NCBI GenBank assembly: GCA_020465985.1
Contig: JAANYP010002638.1
Coordinates: 1-64,000 of the forward strand
DNA from: Centrapalus pauciflorus
Taxonomy: Eukaryota; Streptophyta; Magnoliopsida; Asterales; Asteraceae
Length of the DNA stretch: 64,000 bases
Direction of reading: 5' to 3'
Position numbers and translations under genes: made by a program. The first letter of the stretch is position 1. Each line of letters starts with the position of its first letter. This document shows, one piece after another, positions 10,601 to 21,279 of the stretch. Below the pieces are notes generated by a model. It saw nothing but the letters and a program-made list of their open reading frames with translations. It was not told the origin of the DNA and did not search any database.

Positions 10601-10687
10601 GAAGCCATGAAGTTCCAAAAGGTAGTTAAAGTTTGTATAGATGCAGGGTTATATGCAGGTAGTAGTATCTATAGCTCTAGTACTTAA
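7652..10687 (+). CDS. Env-like accessory ORF of the copia element, intact
   Basis: About 1011 codons from ATG 7652. I prefer this start because a splice acceptor (TTGTGCAG) ends at 7649; an in-frame ATG at 7637 lies inside the predicted intron. The N-terminal 270 residues are a compact, non-repetitive domain (LYENIPIVISYVRQFYDHL, then a region ending LYPRFVMMLIRHFLP) shared with accessory ORFs of Asteraceae copia elements. Next come a Gln/Arg-rich segment, acidic low complexity, a Pro-rich stretch and a coiled coil (about residues 525-600, LKSRVDFQHVQILSLTKAI onward). A very acidic block and a basic C-terminal domain of about 240 residues end the protein. No signal peptide or clear membrane segment is visible, so an envelope role is not supported. 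It is uninterrupted, unlike gag and integrase of the same element. Role unknown. Confidence 0.75.
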   Translation: MALRAFVPKHNMVLNPAHNIPEAQGFREVLDFLAESRISYVLYENIPIVISYVRQFYDHLQVDCTVTPTVLRTRIAGQPLVFSADILRQVLQLGSLEQEDGPTDFPLSIRQAAFLRMGYSLDVTKSSYMKSGLIGQWRFLVHVFMICFAPKKAGFDYIVSKIQSAMIAMVYNKKFSFSQLIFSEFIHQITAPERERFLLYPRFVMMLIRHFLPSLPQSNDSLSVNVMEKRIFADCSSHRGRLAVPVARPLFGAVLDRNFVAPNNANWACEVEVQPRQQQQRPQQQQLRARPSDPRRRQRQSATQIQASRPTTNEQPQAQEAGTSSAVRDSVPESEQIAQTLEEIWASGPHANEDVAAALVDELLSPPVDTDDIFRDVDEYVPEQTGNDESSSATESEDLEDIEVEAPEFVSAEPQVQIGTYGSRLIINEGGSRRREARESEDSDFEEEDDAPLLTRQRAKRHRFMQGSSSASASQSEVPQTQPQTTAPPSPPPQPHEPYIPPPFNPSPIQSIPSTSTAYAENQRFLQLKSRVDFQHVQILSLTKAIGEIQAHNANLDKENAELKKTVETIQEENIELKTFVCDQAAELRSMRSLIEQLMKNLQAQGETLCRDQEVQRRRDDDEDDNQGNDPSSQRQDEPVDFSTAQAAQSQGEPSQTEGERGEASSSRTLDSDMIDALKDIEEELMEFDFEDDIEDLEEGEFIPDDVADWKSDDEIIDDEDDHVNEVIINSQPITELYESQDHNVIDIDYIKVASTEDKDLEEAEKEPSRADLINLWFKKEEKKDQLKMKKTMRIPRAGNFSGGIISWFFDRELQLFILKRRDGLQYLRRTLKAFNSLPKIEVKELAWKELINIGNDPYANVIERIIRKEGRSGKFERLKPRTGKRVEDGSRIDPHTGRPWARMIYKPVKCLKRVPMKPMPQNVLSNMKWWYLEIDTAEAIMEDQDEQVILKVYDPLHLINLSKDDLKKLHDQPIFFTEPWRSEAMKFQKVVKVCIDAGLYAGSSIYSSST

Positions 10688-10722
10688 ATTTGATGTAATG
10701 TAAATAATTAGAAGCTATCGTC

Positions 10723-10730
10723 AAGGGGGA
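10723..10730 (+). other. Polypurine tract of copia element 1
   Basis: AAGGGGGA followed by GTC and the LTR start TGTTGG. This is the expected primer for plus-strand DNA synthesis just upstream of the 3' LTR. Confidence 0.75.
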
Positions 10731-10733
10731 GTC

Positions 10734-11396
10734 TGTTGGTACACCCTGTGTGACGATAGCAGTCTAATCGATCTGCATTATGATTTAAGTAATATTCTGA
10801 ATATTAACAAGGGTTTTGATATATATGTTTAATATGTGTTTGTCTGTTATTGATTGTGTGTTTGAACTTGATGTAACATATTACAAGAAGTTCAAACATA
10901 AAAGTCAAAGATTATGTCAAGCATAAGTTAAAACATAAGTTTCATCACTTAAGTGTTTAAGTGCATTTGGCTAGATTCGAATAGGTAAAGGAAGACATTC
11001 GAATCTGTGATAGATTCGAATGTATCCTTAGATTCGAATAGGCTAGTTTCGAATCTGTCAGATGGACAGATTCGAATGGGCCTTAGGCCAGATTCGAGGT
11101 TGGCCCACAACAGACTCGAATCAGGGTCTATAATTAGGGATAGACTCGAATCATTAGGAGACCTTTGGCAGAATTCGTGAGGAATTAAGCAATAGGCGAT
11201 CTCGAGTTTATCAGCTAGGTGAGTCCCGTTTCGGAGAGAATTAGTACGTAGGATCGTTCGTGTGTCGTTCGTTCAGCGTCTAATAGTCTCCGTGTTTCCG
11301 TTGGTTGAGAGTTGTCCGTCTAACCGTCAACGAGGATTCCGCACTCGTTAACGGATCCGCGTCTAGATAGATCTTGCATTGGTAGACCTTACAACA
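10734..11396 (+). mobile_element. LTR: 3' LTR of copia element 1
   Basis: It begins TGTTGGTA after the polypurine tract and is judged to end TTACAACA, because the integrase of element 2 resumes in frame within a few bases. Length is about 663 bp. The TTCGAA palindrome recurs from 10976 to 11075. A TATA-like TCTATAATTAGG sits at about 11120 and a consensus donor CTAG|GTGAGT at 11218/11219. The right boundary is inferred, not proven by a second LTR. Confidence 0.75.
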
Positions 11397-11397
11397 C

Positions 11398-13005
11398 AAG
11401 TCCAAAACAGAACACTCATCAACGAGAGCACTGGAATTGCTACAAACGGATCTGTGTGGACCAATGAGAGTACAAAGTATAAACAAGAAACAATATGTGT
11501 TGGTAATAGTCGATGACTACTCCAGATACACATGGGTTTTCTTCCTGCGTTCTAAATCTGATGCTACTAAAACCATAATAGACTTCATCCGAAGAATCCA
11601 AGTAAAGTTACAGCTTTCAGTTCAGACCATCAGATCAGATAACGGGACAGAATTCAAGAACAAATCTCTCGAATCATTTCTGAATTCTGTGGGAATAACA
11701 CATCAATTCTCAGCCGCTCGTACTCCACAACAGAATGGTGTCATTGAACGAAGAAATCGGACACTGGTGGAATCTGCAAGAACGATGCTGACATATTCCA
11801 ATCTTCCGTTATTCCTATGGGCTGAAGCCGTTGCAACAGCTTGTTTCACGCAGAACCGATCAATAATCAATAAAAGATTCGGAAAGACTCCGTACGAATT
11901 AATAAACAAAAGGGTACCTAATGTTAAATTTTTCAATGTCTTTGGATGCAGGTGCTTCATATTAAATGACAAAGACAATGTAGGAAAATTTAATCAAAAA
12001 GTTGATGAAGGTATCTTCATTGGGTATTCGAAGGAGTCGGTAGCCTTCCGGGTCTACAACAAGCGGACCAAGACAGTCAATGAAAACGTAAATGTAAATT
12101 TTGATGAAGGCGTGGTAATGGCTTCTGAACATACCAGTTCAGGACCCGAACATAACAAGCCGACTTCTATGAAGTCAACTGAACGTGCAGATAATTCAGA
12201 TTTAAATAAACTGTTCGAGAATTTCTATGAAGACTACTTTGAAAAGCCCAAAACTAATGTTTTAAATTTGGTGCCTGACAGGATTATTGAAGATCCCGTC
12301 GTAGTCTCGAATCATTCTCATCAACCAATTTCAGAAGAAACTGGAGAAGCTTCAACGACGGATGTGCACTTACCTACTGATAATGTACAACTCATTCAAC
12401 CTCTAGAATCTTTTGAAACCCCCTTACCATCTGAACACTCAGAAACCCCTAACTCAGATAATATACCATCTACATCTGAAGCTAACCCCCGACTTCCTTA
12501 CTTAGACTTAAATCCAAATCAAGACCACATTCAACCGTATCCACATACCTTTAAGTGGACAAGAAATAACCCAACTGAAAACATCATTGGTGATCCTTCT
12601 TTATCAGTCCAAACCAGAAGAGCAACAATAAACGAGTGCTTATTTTCCAACTTTCTCAGCAAAATTGAGCCAAAGAATGTGAAAGAAGCTCTTCTGGATG
12701 CTGATTGGATTGTGGCAATGCAAGAAGAACTGAATCAGTTCGAAAGGTTGACGGTCTGGAGATTGGTAGAGCGACCTAAAGATAAATCAATCATTGGCAC
12801 GAAGTGGATTTTCAAGAATAAGAAGGATGAACATGGTGTCATCATTCGTAACAAAGGACGACTCGTTGCCAAAGGATACAGTCAACAAGAAGGGATCGAT
12901 TATGATGAGACTTTCGCTCCAGTTGCAAGAATAGAAGCAATTAGGATGTTGGGTGTTTTTCTAACATTGTTCTCTGAAAGATTGACTTTGGAATCCTATC
13001 AATAA
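11398..13005 (+). pseudogene. pol: Copia integrase and start of RT, truncated at both ends
   Basis: Translation from 11398 reads straight into the integrase core: Asp in LQTDLCGP, Asp in SDNGTEF and catalytic Glu in GVIERRNRT (about 11740-11760) are all present. The left part (pre-integrase and protease) was removed to the far side of the element 1 insertion. After the usual acidic linker the RT N-terminus is clear (KWIFKNKKDEHG, then EGIDYDETFAPVARIEAIRM, about 12790-12948). The family sequence is then lost and the frame ends at 13005 after about 19 unrelated residues. YVDD and RNase H are absent. The break at about 12949 marks a deletion or rearrangement. Confidence 0.85.
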
Positions 13006-13158
13006 TATTTTCATATTATTGTTTGGAATCCCGATGCTTTAAACAGAAAAGCACATATTTTGATAAATTCTGGCAAAATGTTTTATTTTTCTATTTTGCA
13101 AGATTTCATTTGTTAATCTGTTGAATCTAACATGCTTATTATTTTACACAAGCTACAA

Positions 13159-16100
13159 ATGGCTTCTCAAGTTCAATCCCAACCTTCAAACTCTTCTGAC
13201 TCCCATTCTTCATCTAACCACACTCTTGTATCCAAACCAGTTCGTTCCGCATCTGTTACTAGACCTTCACCATCTACCTTTATTCCTGACAATCAGTTGG
13301 TCAAACCCAAATACTGCTTGCCATTCAAAGATAATAATCACCGTCTTGATACTAAAGTCATAAAAGTTAGCCACCCAATCATTGTAGATATTCTCAAAGG
13401 TCATCCTTTGGGATATCTTCTTCAATATAAATCATCTATTCCTCAAGTATATCTTCAACAATTCTGGCATACCGTAAAGTTAGTTCCTGCAGATGGTAAC
13501 CATCATTTCAAGGTTACCATCGATCAATTCAAAAGCAAAATCACACTAGCCAGACTCAGGCACAATCTATTTCTACCCCGTAAAATAGATACAGTAAACT
13601 TTCCAGAGTTAGCTGATTTTGAGGATTTTGTATCAGATGAAGAGTTGGTTCATGATCTAATCTGTTTGGGATATTCAAAGCCTCTACCCAAAAGTTCAAA
13701 ATTCCATCGCAACGGACTGAATGGTGAATGGTACACTTTATTCGGAATCATTAATCGGTGCATGACGTCTAAACACACAGGCATAGACAGATGCAGTATA
13801 CATTGTCTCAGGATTTTCCACGGCATAGCTTTCAACAAACACTATGATTACGCACAATGTATATGGGAGGACCTCAAAGAAATTGTGTTGGCTAAGACAA
13901 CAAATAGGTCAAGGAAATTTGTTCCTTTGCAACGCTTCATTCAAATCCTAAATAGAGGCATTCTCAGGGCAAATGAAAACATACCAAAAAGATCAAGCTC
14001 TCAAAGATGTCCTGATTATGTAATGATGAGCTTACATGAAGTGCCAGATTCTCCAAATGCCAACATCATGCCGATTCCGGAAGCTTTGTTAAGATATGCA
14101 GATCAGGAAAGTGAAAATGTGAGGCTGTATAGAATAGATCATGCTCCCATAGAGACCCAAGAACCGGGTTCTCTAAACCAATGAGTTATAGGACAAGAGG
14201 AACTTCAGCAAAGGGCTGAAGTTCAGGGAAGCCTTAGAGTGTTTGAGGGAGCAGAGGTTGAAGTAAGGGGTGGTGAGGGAAATGCGAGTAGCTCTGACTC
14301 AGAACGTACATTGTCAAATATTAATGAGGGAGCTGAGGATGATGATGATGATGATGAAGGTGGTCCAGATCATGATGAGGGAGGAGCTGCTTTACTTGAT
14401 ATTGTTAATATTGCTCAGCAGAGTGTGAGGGATACCCAAAGCCCAAAAAGCCGGGACATAGTCATATATGATGTTAGCTCCCAACAGGGAGTTAGCATTG
14501 AAGAAGTCAGTATCCCACTGACGATTGCACACACCCCCCCCCCCATCCACTCAGTCTCCTCTCAACAGGAGACTGTTACACCAAGAACAAGCTCATATGC
14601 TATCCGATAATCCTTTGGATTTGATGGATATTTAAATTAGTACACATCTGCCCAAGTGTACGACTTCGTTTCTCTCACAAAGTCTAGAACTGATACACAC
14701 TAGGACACTTGCGTCTGCTTCATTCGTTGAAGTAAGTGCAGTTGAACTCAGTGTCACTGCCGGAACAACCTCAGTAACGGAAGCATTCGTTGCTCCGTCA
14801 CTTGAAGAGGTTGGAAGTCCAGTCAGAGCCACAACTATGCCAACTCTGAGCACTGGCCACACAGAGGTTCTTTTTACAAGTTCCACTGTTGGGTCAATTG
14901 GAAGTCTAAGTGACCCAGTAGTTAATCTTTCCCCATTTGTGACTGAAACTACTTTGACTCAGGCATTGAATGCTGCTGTTGCTGGTGTGAACAATCATGT
15001 CTCAGCTCAATTATCAGAAGTTATGGCTCAAATGACAAACATTCATAAGTTTCTGAAAGGAAAATCTGTAGCAGAATAGTCAGTGAAGCAACCAGATCCG
15101 AATCAAGCTATAGAAGAGCTAAGAGACTTAGTTTTTGAGCAATTTGATGAGATGAGAGAGAGGATGATAGGGCTGGAGAGTATGGTGATAACAGCTTTAG
15201 GAAATTTGTCAGAATGTGTAGCATCTGTTGAACAATCATGCAAGGCTCAAGCTTCAGTGCCTAAAAGAAAACATGATGAGCATGACGATGACTCCGATGA
15301 TGCTCCTCATGAGGGGGAGAAGAGGAGGAAGCTTGATGAGCCGACACCAGGTCTTCTAATGATCACCTATTCAGAGAAAGAGCATGAAGGTCAAGAGATA
15401 GGTGAAGCAGGAAGTTCAAAAGAACCTTCTGATGTTCAAGAAGGACAGGAATTGATTCTTTATGAAGATGTTCCTGTTCCATTGAACATACAGTCAGAGT
15501 TTTACAATTTCGATGAATATGAAGAGTCTGATGATGATGAACAAGAGAAAGCATCAATGATTGAGGATATTGCTGTAGAGGTTGTAGAAATAGAAGAATT
15601 TGATGATGATGATGATGTCATAGAGCTGACAGATGTTGCTGTGATAGTTGATAGAATAGAAGAGGAAGAAGTGTTAGTTCAAGAAATTTTAAAAGATGAT
15701 ATACCTATACCAACGGTTGAAAAGCCTAAGGTTATTGTACAAGTAAAAGAAGAAGAGGTGGAGCCATTCCCAGTTGAAAGTTTCATTCCTCCAGTTGTTA
15801 AAGAAGTTAATGAATTTAAGATTATGGAAAGATTGTTTGATGAGTATGTGTTAGCTAATGAGTCACAGAGGCAACATCAATTGAGGTTTGAAGTTCAAAG
15901 AATAGTTCAAAAAGAAATTGATGATATGTTATGCCTTTTGAATGAAGAAGAAGTTAGAAAGAAAAAGAAAAAGGGTTTGGAGCTTACATCGAAGAAATCA
16001 GCTGAGTATATTAGAAAAAGAAATAAATTGTCGTATCTTGAAGACCATCTTGAGAAAAAGATTTTCTGCAAAAAGCAAGCACCATGCACATTTCTGAAGT

Positions 16101-16762
16101 TACTTAGAGTGTTGGAGCCGAATAGACCAAATCTGGTGAATTATGCAAGTTTTCTTCAAAATAAAGCTCAAACTGCTGAAAAGGTTAGAAGTGAGTTTCC
16201 CATAGTGGATCTGATAAAGATTGAAAAGGATAGATTCGTTAAGATTTTTTATCCTACTTTCACGGTTACAAGATCGGATGGGAATACATACACATTCACT
16301 GAAGCTGATATGTTTTGGATGAACTTAGTAGACATTGAAGATTTGTTTGACGAATTATGCAGAAACAAAAGAAATGAGCATTGCAGATTTGCTCTGAAGA
16401 CTTTGTTTCATTTCATGCATATAAAGCTTGTTCTTATGTCAATTCAAGATCTCCAGATTGGTGTTGAAAGGGGCATGCGGAAAATAAATGTGACTCTGCC
16501 GAATAAGGAAATTAAGTTTGCAGGAGAGCTGAAAGAGTTTCAAGTTATTATGGTAAAGCGTCCAGTTGTGATGTACAAAGATAAAAATCAAAAGCTGAGA
16601 GCTATGAGGACCATTGAATTGAACAAGTTTTGTGATTGAACGCTCCAGAAGGTTATGAGTGGGCTAAAAGGAAAGTTGGTTGCTGATCAGAAAATAAAAA
16701 CGAAAAGAGGAGCCCTCAGTGCTATGATAAGAAGCTCATGGTGGAAGTCATATCAAAGATAA
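13159..16762 (+). pseudogene. Env-like accessory ORF of copia element 2, with stops and a frameshift
   Basis: The likely start is ATG 13159 (MASQVQSQ), just after an acceptor-like TTTTACACAAG. The N-terminal domain (to about 14050) contains a segment around GEWYTLFGIINRCMTSKHTG that matches a widespread Asteraceae copia accessory protein. It is followed by acidic low complexity and a conserved C-terminal block with FTEADMFWMNLVDIEDL and LNKFCD (about 16290-16636). Lesions: TGA at 14182, a frame change at or near a run of C bases (about 14535), TAA near 14632, TAG at 15077 and TGA at 16637. After the last stop the same frame stays open to TAA at 16760-16762 and still looks like family sequence. 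Non-functional. It shares gross architecture with the intact ORF at 7652, but the two are only distantly similar. Confidence 0.75.
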
Positions 16763-16858
16763 AGTGAAGGCTTGCAAACAGAAAGAGTGTTAGAAATTTT
16801 GAAATGAAGTTGGGGCTTACAAGATAAAGACTTTGCTTATTTTATCAAAGAGGGAGAT

Positions 16859-17147
16859 TGTTGGAATATTGTTTTGTTGATGAAAAACAAAGTCTAGGGT
16901 TTAAAATATAATTAGATCAAGTTGTAAATAATATAAATAGAATGTTTGACTTTGTTATTAAATATAGTGATCTGACATTTTGTATATCCTTGCACGGAAT
17001 TTCAGAGAATATTCTAGGGCTACAGTACGTTATATTCAATTCATCTCTGTAATCATCTTTTGTGATTATTCAAAGCATTCGGTTAGTTGTTTTTGATCTT
17101 GTTCTTATTGTATTGATTAAATTGTTGATTGATAAGTAGGTTTCACA
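16859..17147 (+). mobile_element. LTR: 3' LTR of copia element 2
   Basis: TGTTGGAATATTG follows a purine-rich AAAGAGGGAGAT. The probable end is TTTCACA, immediately before the inverted repeat of a MITE. Length is about 288 bp. No second copy is in the window, so the right boundary is inferred. Confidence 0.6.

Positions 17148-17930
<783 letters not shown>

Positions 17931-18009
<79 letters not shown>
17931..18009. repeat. (TA)n microsatellite right of MITE copy 1
   Basis: A pure TA run of about 78 bp that follows the MITE end TTGAACATATA. Confidence 0.95.
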
Positions 18010-18011
<2 letters not shown>

Positions 18012-18475
18012 CACGTGTATTTTTTGTTCAACATTGTAGTTTTTTATTTTGAGTAACTTTAAAATGTTGTATCATCTAAATAAGGTTAAGTATATTTTTG
18101 AAGTTAAACTTGTATTTAAGTTTTAAGTTTCACAGTTCATTATAATTACAAATAATACACATCTAATATACGTAGGAAAGTCGTATTAATATACCAATTA
18201 ATTTAATGTTAATTAGTTTGATTCTTTTGTAGGAACTTTATTACATTAATAGTGTTTATTATGTTTTTTTTTTTTTTTTGACATTGTAATTAGATTTAAT
18301 TTTATATAGAAATATTGGATCGTTATAATAATTTTTATTAGGTGATCAATCAATTAATATTTTTTGTGTCGAGTTATTAATCTAATGTTATATTAACTAA
18401 TTAATAAATATAGTATTTTATGTCCAATTTTTCTATTTCATATACATTAATTATAAAATATATATCGTAAAATTA

Positions 18476-18640
18476 AGCGGGTAAAATCCCCGAATACCCG
18501 GCGGGGATCCCGTTACCCGTCGGGGACGGGGATGCAAAGTAATTACCCGTCGGAGACGGGGTCGGGGATGGTGACGGGTTTTCAAAGTCGGGGTCGGGGG
18601 AAGGGGTCCCCGGTAATACCCGTCCCCGTTGTCATCTCTA
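18476..18640. repeat. GC-rich island of GGGGACGGGGAT-type repeats
   Basis: Imperfect direct and inverted copies of GGGGACGGG, CCCGTCGGGGA and CCCCGGTAATACCCG in an otherwise very AT-rich background. It can form G-rich secondary structure. I do not recognise the source element. Confidence 0.7.
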
Positions 18641-20419
18641 ATGTAGGTAACCCCTTTACTACTTTTCTATTCCACATTTGATATTTAAGAAATTGACATT
18701 AAGTAAACAAGTTTTCGTTTTTTTTTTAAGTGAGATGAAAATTTTAGAAATTTTCAGTAACTAAAAGCATTAAAAATCTCATTTCATAAATTTTGCCTTT
18801 CTAAAATGAGGAGCCATGTTATGTTATCTAGAGCCAGATTTAATACTAATATGTTCATGAAAAAAATGCAGATCAAGTCTCTCACCATATGAACATTGTA
18901 TCAACATAACTCTGCTTTATTCGTGCCCAATGTTAAGTACTTGATGTCTTCTAATGGCTTTTACCCTCTGTTCTCGATTCAATTAAAACGGAGGAAAGTG
19001 AAAGAAAATAAAAAAAAATGTTGTGTTCTTTTATCATATTTAAGGAAAGAAAACAAAAAAAAAAAGAGGAAAGAAAGTAAGAATAGTTTTCTTTTCAAAA
19101 AATTCCTCCCAAATATGAGAAGAAAGTGAGGGAAAAATATTGTGTTGTTTTGTCATATTTAAGGAAGGAAAGCAAGAGAAGAGGAAAGAAAGTAAGAATA
19201 GTTTTTATTTTCTTTCCTTCCTCTTTAAGAATATAAATTTTCTTTCATTCATCTTTCTTTCTTCTTGATTCTAGAACACAAACACAAATATTATTTTCTC
19301 TTCTCTTTCTTTCTTTCATCTTCCTAGTCTCCATCTTTCTTTCTCTTCTTTTCTTTTCAAATACGAGAACAGAGTGAGTGTGCGTTTAGTTGGCGAAAAC
19401 TGGGGTGTTTTCGGGTTTTGTTTTTTACGAAAACAAGAGTTTTATGTAAACATGTTCATTTACTTATTTTTTTTAAATAAATTTTCATTTTCATCAAAAT
19501 TTCATTTCCAAAATTTATAACTAAATATTGAAAACCCTTCTAACCTATTTTCAGTCGTTTTCACTTTAATGAAAACAAGTTGTTTTCAAAGATGTTCATA
19601 TGCCACCGATTTCATTTCCAAACCAGTGACAAGTGAACATGTTTTTTGATTTCCATTAATTCCAAAACTGAAAACTACAATTGCTATATGAACGAGTTTT
19701 CAGAATTCTCAATTGTTTTTTGAAAAACTAAATCTAAAAACATTTTCTTAAAAACCTGAAATTGAAAGCAAATGAATTTTTGTCATGAACGCAATCAGTC
19801 TTTCAATTACAGTTGTTTGAATTGTTGTTGCAATACTTGCTCCACTTGTCTTTTGTTAGATCAATCTTGGTTATTTTATCAAATCATTTGCAAAGACATG
19901 GTTTTTAGTGTCAAGTATTTTTTTTTTTTTTGTTTCATATACCATTTCAGTGACTTCAACCGGTTATGAAGCATGATTTTTTGTTAGACTAAATCCTTTG
20001 ATTAGGTGTCAATAGTGACATGTTTCAGTAAATAGACAAAAAAAAATTGTGTCAATAATCCTTTGTGATATAGATATATTCAAAGCATCTGTTAGTGTAT
20101 TATCGAAGTAAATATCATATCCTGAAACAACATTGGAAACATAACTTTTATATCAAGATTGAGACTCAGTCGGATGGATATGAAATTACCATTTAAAATT
20201 CAACGAAAACATTATCTATTGCAGTTGGTTTTGCAGTTTGCACATAATTTATGTTAAAACTGTTTATATATTTTGTTTTTTTAATTATTGTTGTTTTTTT
20301 TTTAATATTTTCATATCATTCCTATTTATATTTGTGGTATTTGTAATTTAAATTTGTATTTATTAGTATTTATAATGTGTATAAATTATTTATTTGCTAA
20401 TCAACTCTTTGAATCAAAT

Positions 20420-20446
20420 CCGTGTATTACACGGGTTATAAACTAG
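20420..20446 (+). mobile_element. Helitron 3' terminus (plus strand)
   Basis: A hairpin CCGTGTA-T-TACACGG (20420-20434) is followed eight bases later by CTAG at 20443-20446 and then T. That is the standard plant Helitron end: subterminal hairpin, CTRR, insertion before T. The matching 5' end was not found. Confidence 0.65.
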
Positions 20447-20666
20447 TAATAAATAAAAGACTAAATAATTATTTAATTATCATTTAATGACAACTAAATC
20501 AGTACAATATCTAATATTGCACTTTCAGTTCTCGTACTTTGAGATATAATTAATCACCCATTACTTTAATCTCAATGATTATTTCGTGTCATAAACAATA
20601 TCCAATATTATTTATTCAATAGATCGATTGCATCTGCTCAGTTGTGCTCATCGGTGTGACCCTCAA

Positions 20667-20726
20667 GTGTTTTATGAAATCAACAATTATGCAGTAGTGA
20701 TGTTATCTTTACACCACACACACACA

Positions 20727-20823
<97 letters not shown>

Positions 20824-20878
20824 TTTTATGAAATCAGTCATAATGCAGTAGTGATTTCATCTTTAAACCACATACACC
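20667..20878. repeat. (CA)n(TA)n compound microsatellite between direct repeats
   Basis: The sequence AGTGTTTTATGAAATCA..AATTATGCAGTAGTGAT..ATCTTTA.ACCACA occurs at 20667-20720 and again at 20819-20876. The CA/TA tract lies between the two copies. This suggests duplication of a segment with microsatellite expansion at the junction. Confidence 0.8.
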
Positions 20879-21279
20879 AACATGAGTTACTCTTTAGCAG
20901 AATAGATAGATTAACTCATGTGTTACATGGTTACTTCTAACAACTTCTTTTTATTAAAATAATATACATCTAAAGTTATGTATATTAATTTTTTTGTAAA
21001 ATAAAAATCTGAAAATAATATGTTAAAAAATATTGGTTGTAAAATTGTTGAGATTTTAGTGGGATTCACTCATAAATCCCTATAATTAATTTAATATTAA
21101 ATGTTAATTTAAGAATACTAACTGACAAATGTCAGATGTAGAACATGCCGTTTGGCTTCATGAGAGTATAGCAAGTGGAAAAATAGTTACTCATTTAATA
21201 GTAGACTAGTTTATTACCCGCATATTACGCGGATATTTTTAATATATATAAAATATAATAACCTAAAAGGTAAAAATAT

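Larger units (their letters stand above)
1..11396 (+). mobile_element. Ty1-copia retrotransposon, SIRE/Maximus type (5' end outside window)
   Basis: The window opens inside gag. The order is gag (to 2024), PR-INT-RT-RNaseH (about 2047-5415), a 2.2-kb non-coding spacer, an env-like ORF (7652-10687), a polypurine tract (AAGGGGGA, 10723-10730) and the 3' LTR (10734-11396). PR-INT-RT-RH order defines Ty1-copia. The long gag with coiled coil, the zinc knuckles and the extra ORF after pol point to the SIRE/Maximus lineage. The element lies inside the integrase region of a second copia element, which resumes in frame right after the LTR. The 5' LTR and left target duplication are not visible. Coding is damaged by a gag stop and an integrase Glu-to-Lys change. 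Confidence 0.9.
11397..17147 (+). mobile_element. Second Ty1-copia element, right-hand part, degraded
   Basis: It is the host of element 1. It resumes in integrase at 11398, runs into the start of RT, then jumps over the rest of RT and all of RNase H to an env-like ORF (13159-16762). A PPT-like AAAGAGGGAGA (about 16848-16858) and a 3' LTR beginning TGTTGGAATA follow. The left half must lie upstream of the window. Its right end abuts a MITE terminus. Confidence 0.8.
18010..20666. other. Non-coding AT-rich region
   Basis: No gene seen. Contents: a GC-rich GGGGACGGG island (18476-18640); two direct copies of about 75 bp around CATATTTAAGGAA..GGAAAGAAAGTAAGAATAG (19020-19105, 19140-19215); inverted CTCTGTTCTCG motifs at about 18966 and 19362 that may bound a foldback; and a TGCGTTTAGTT motif at about 19381 like the Tourist-type ends seen elsewhere. 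A Helitron 3' terminus lies at 20420-20446. Confidence 0.6.
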
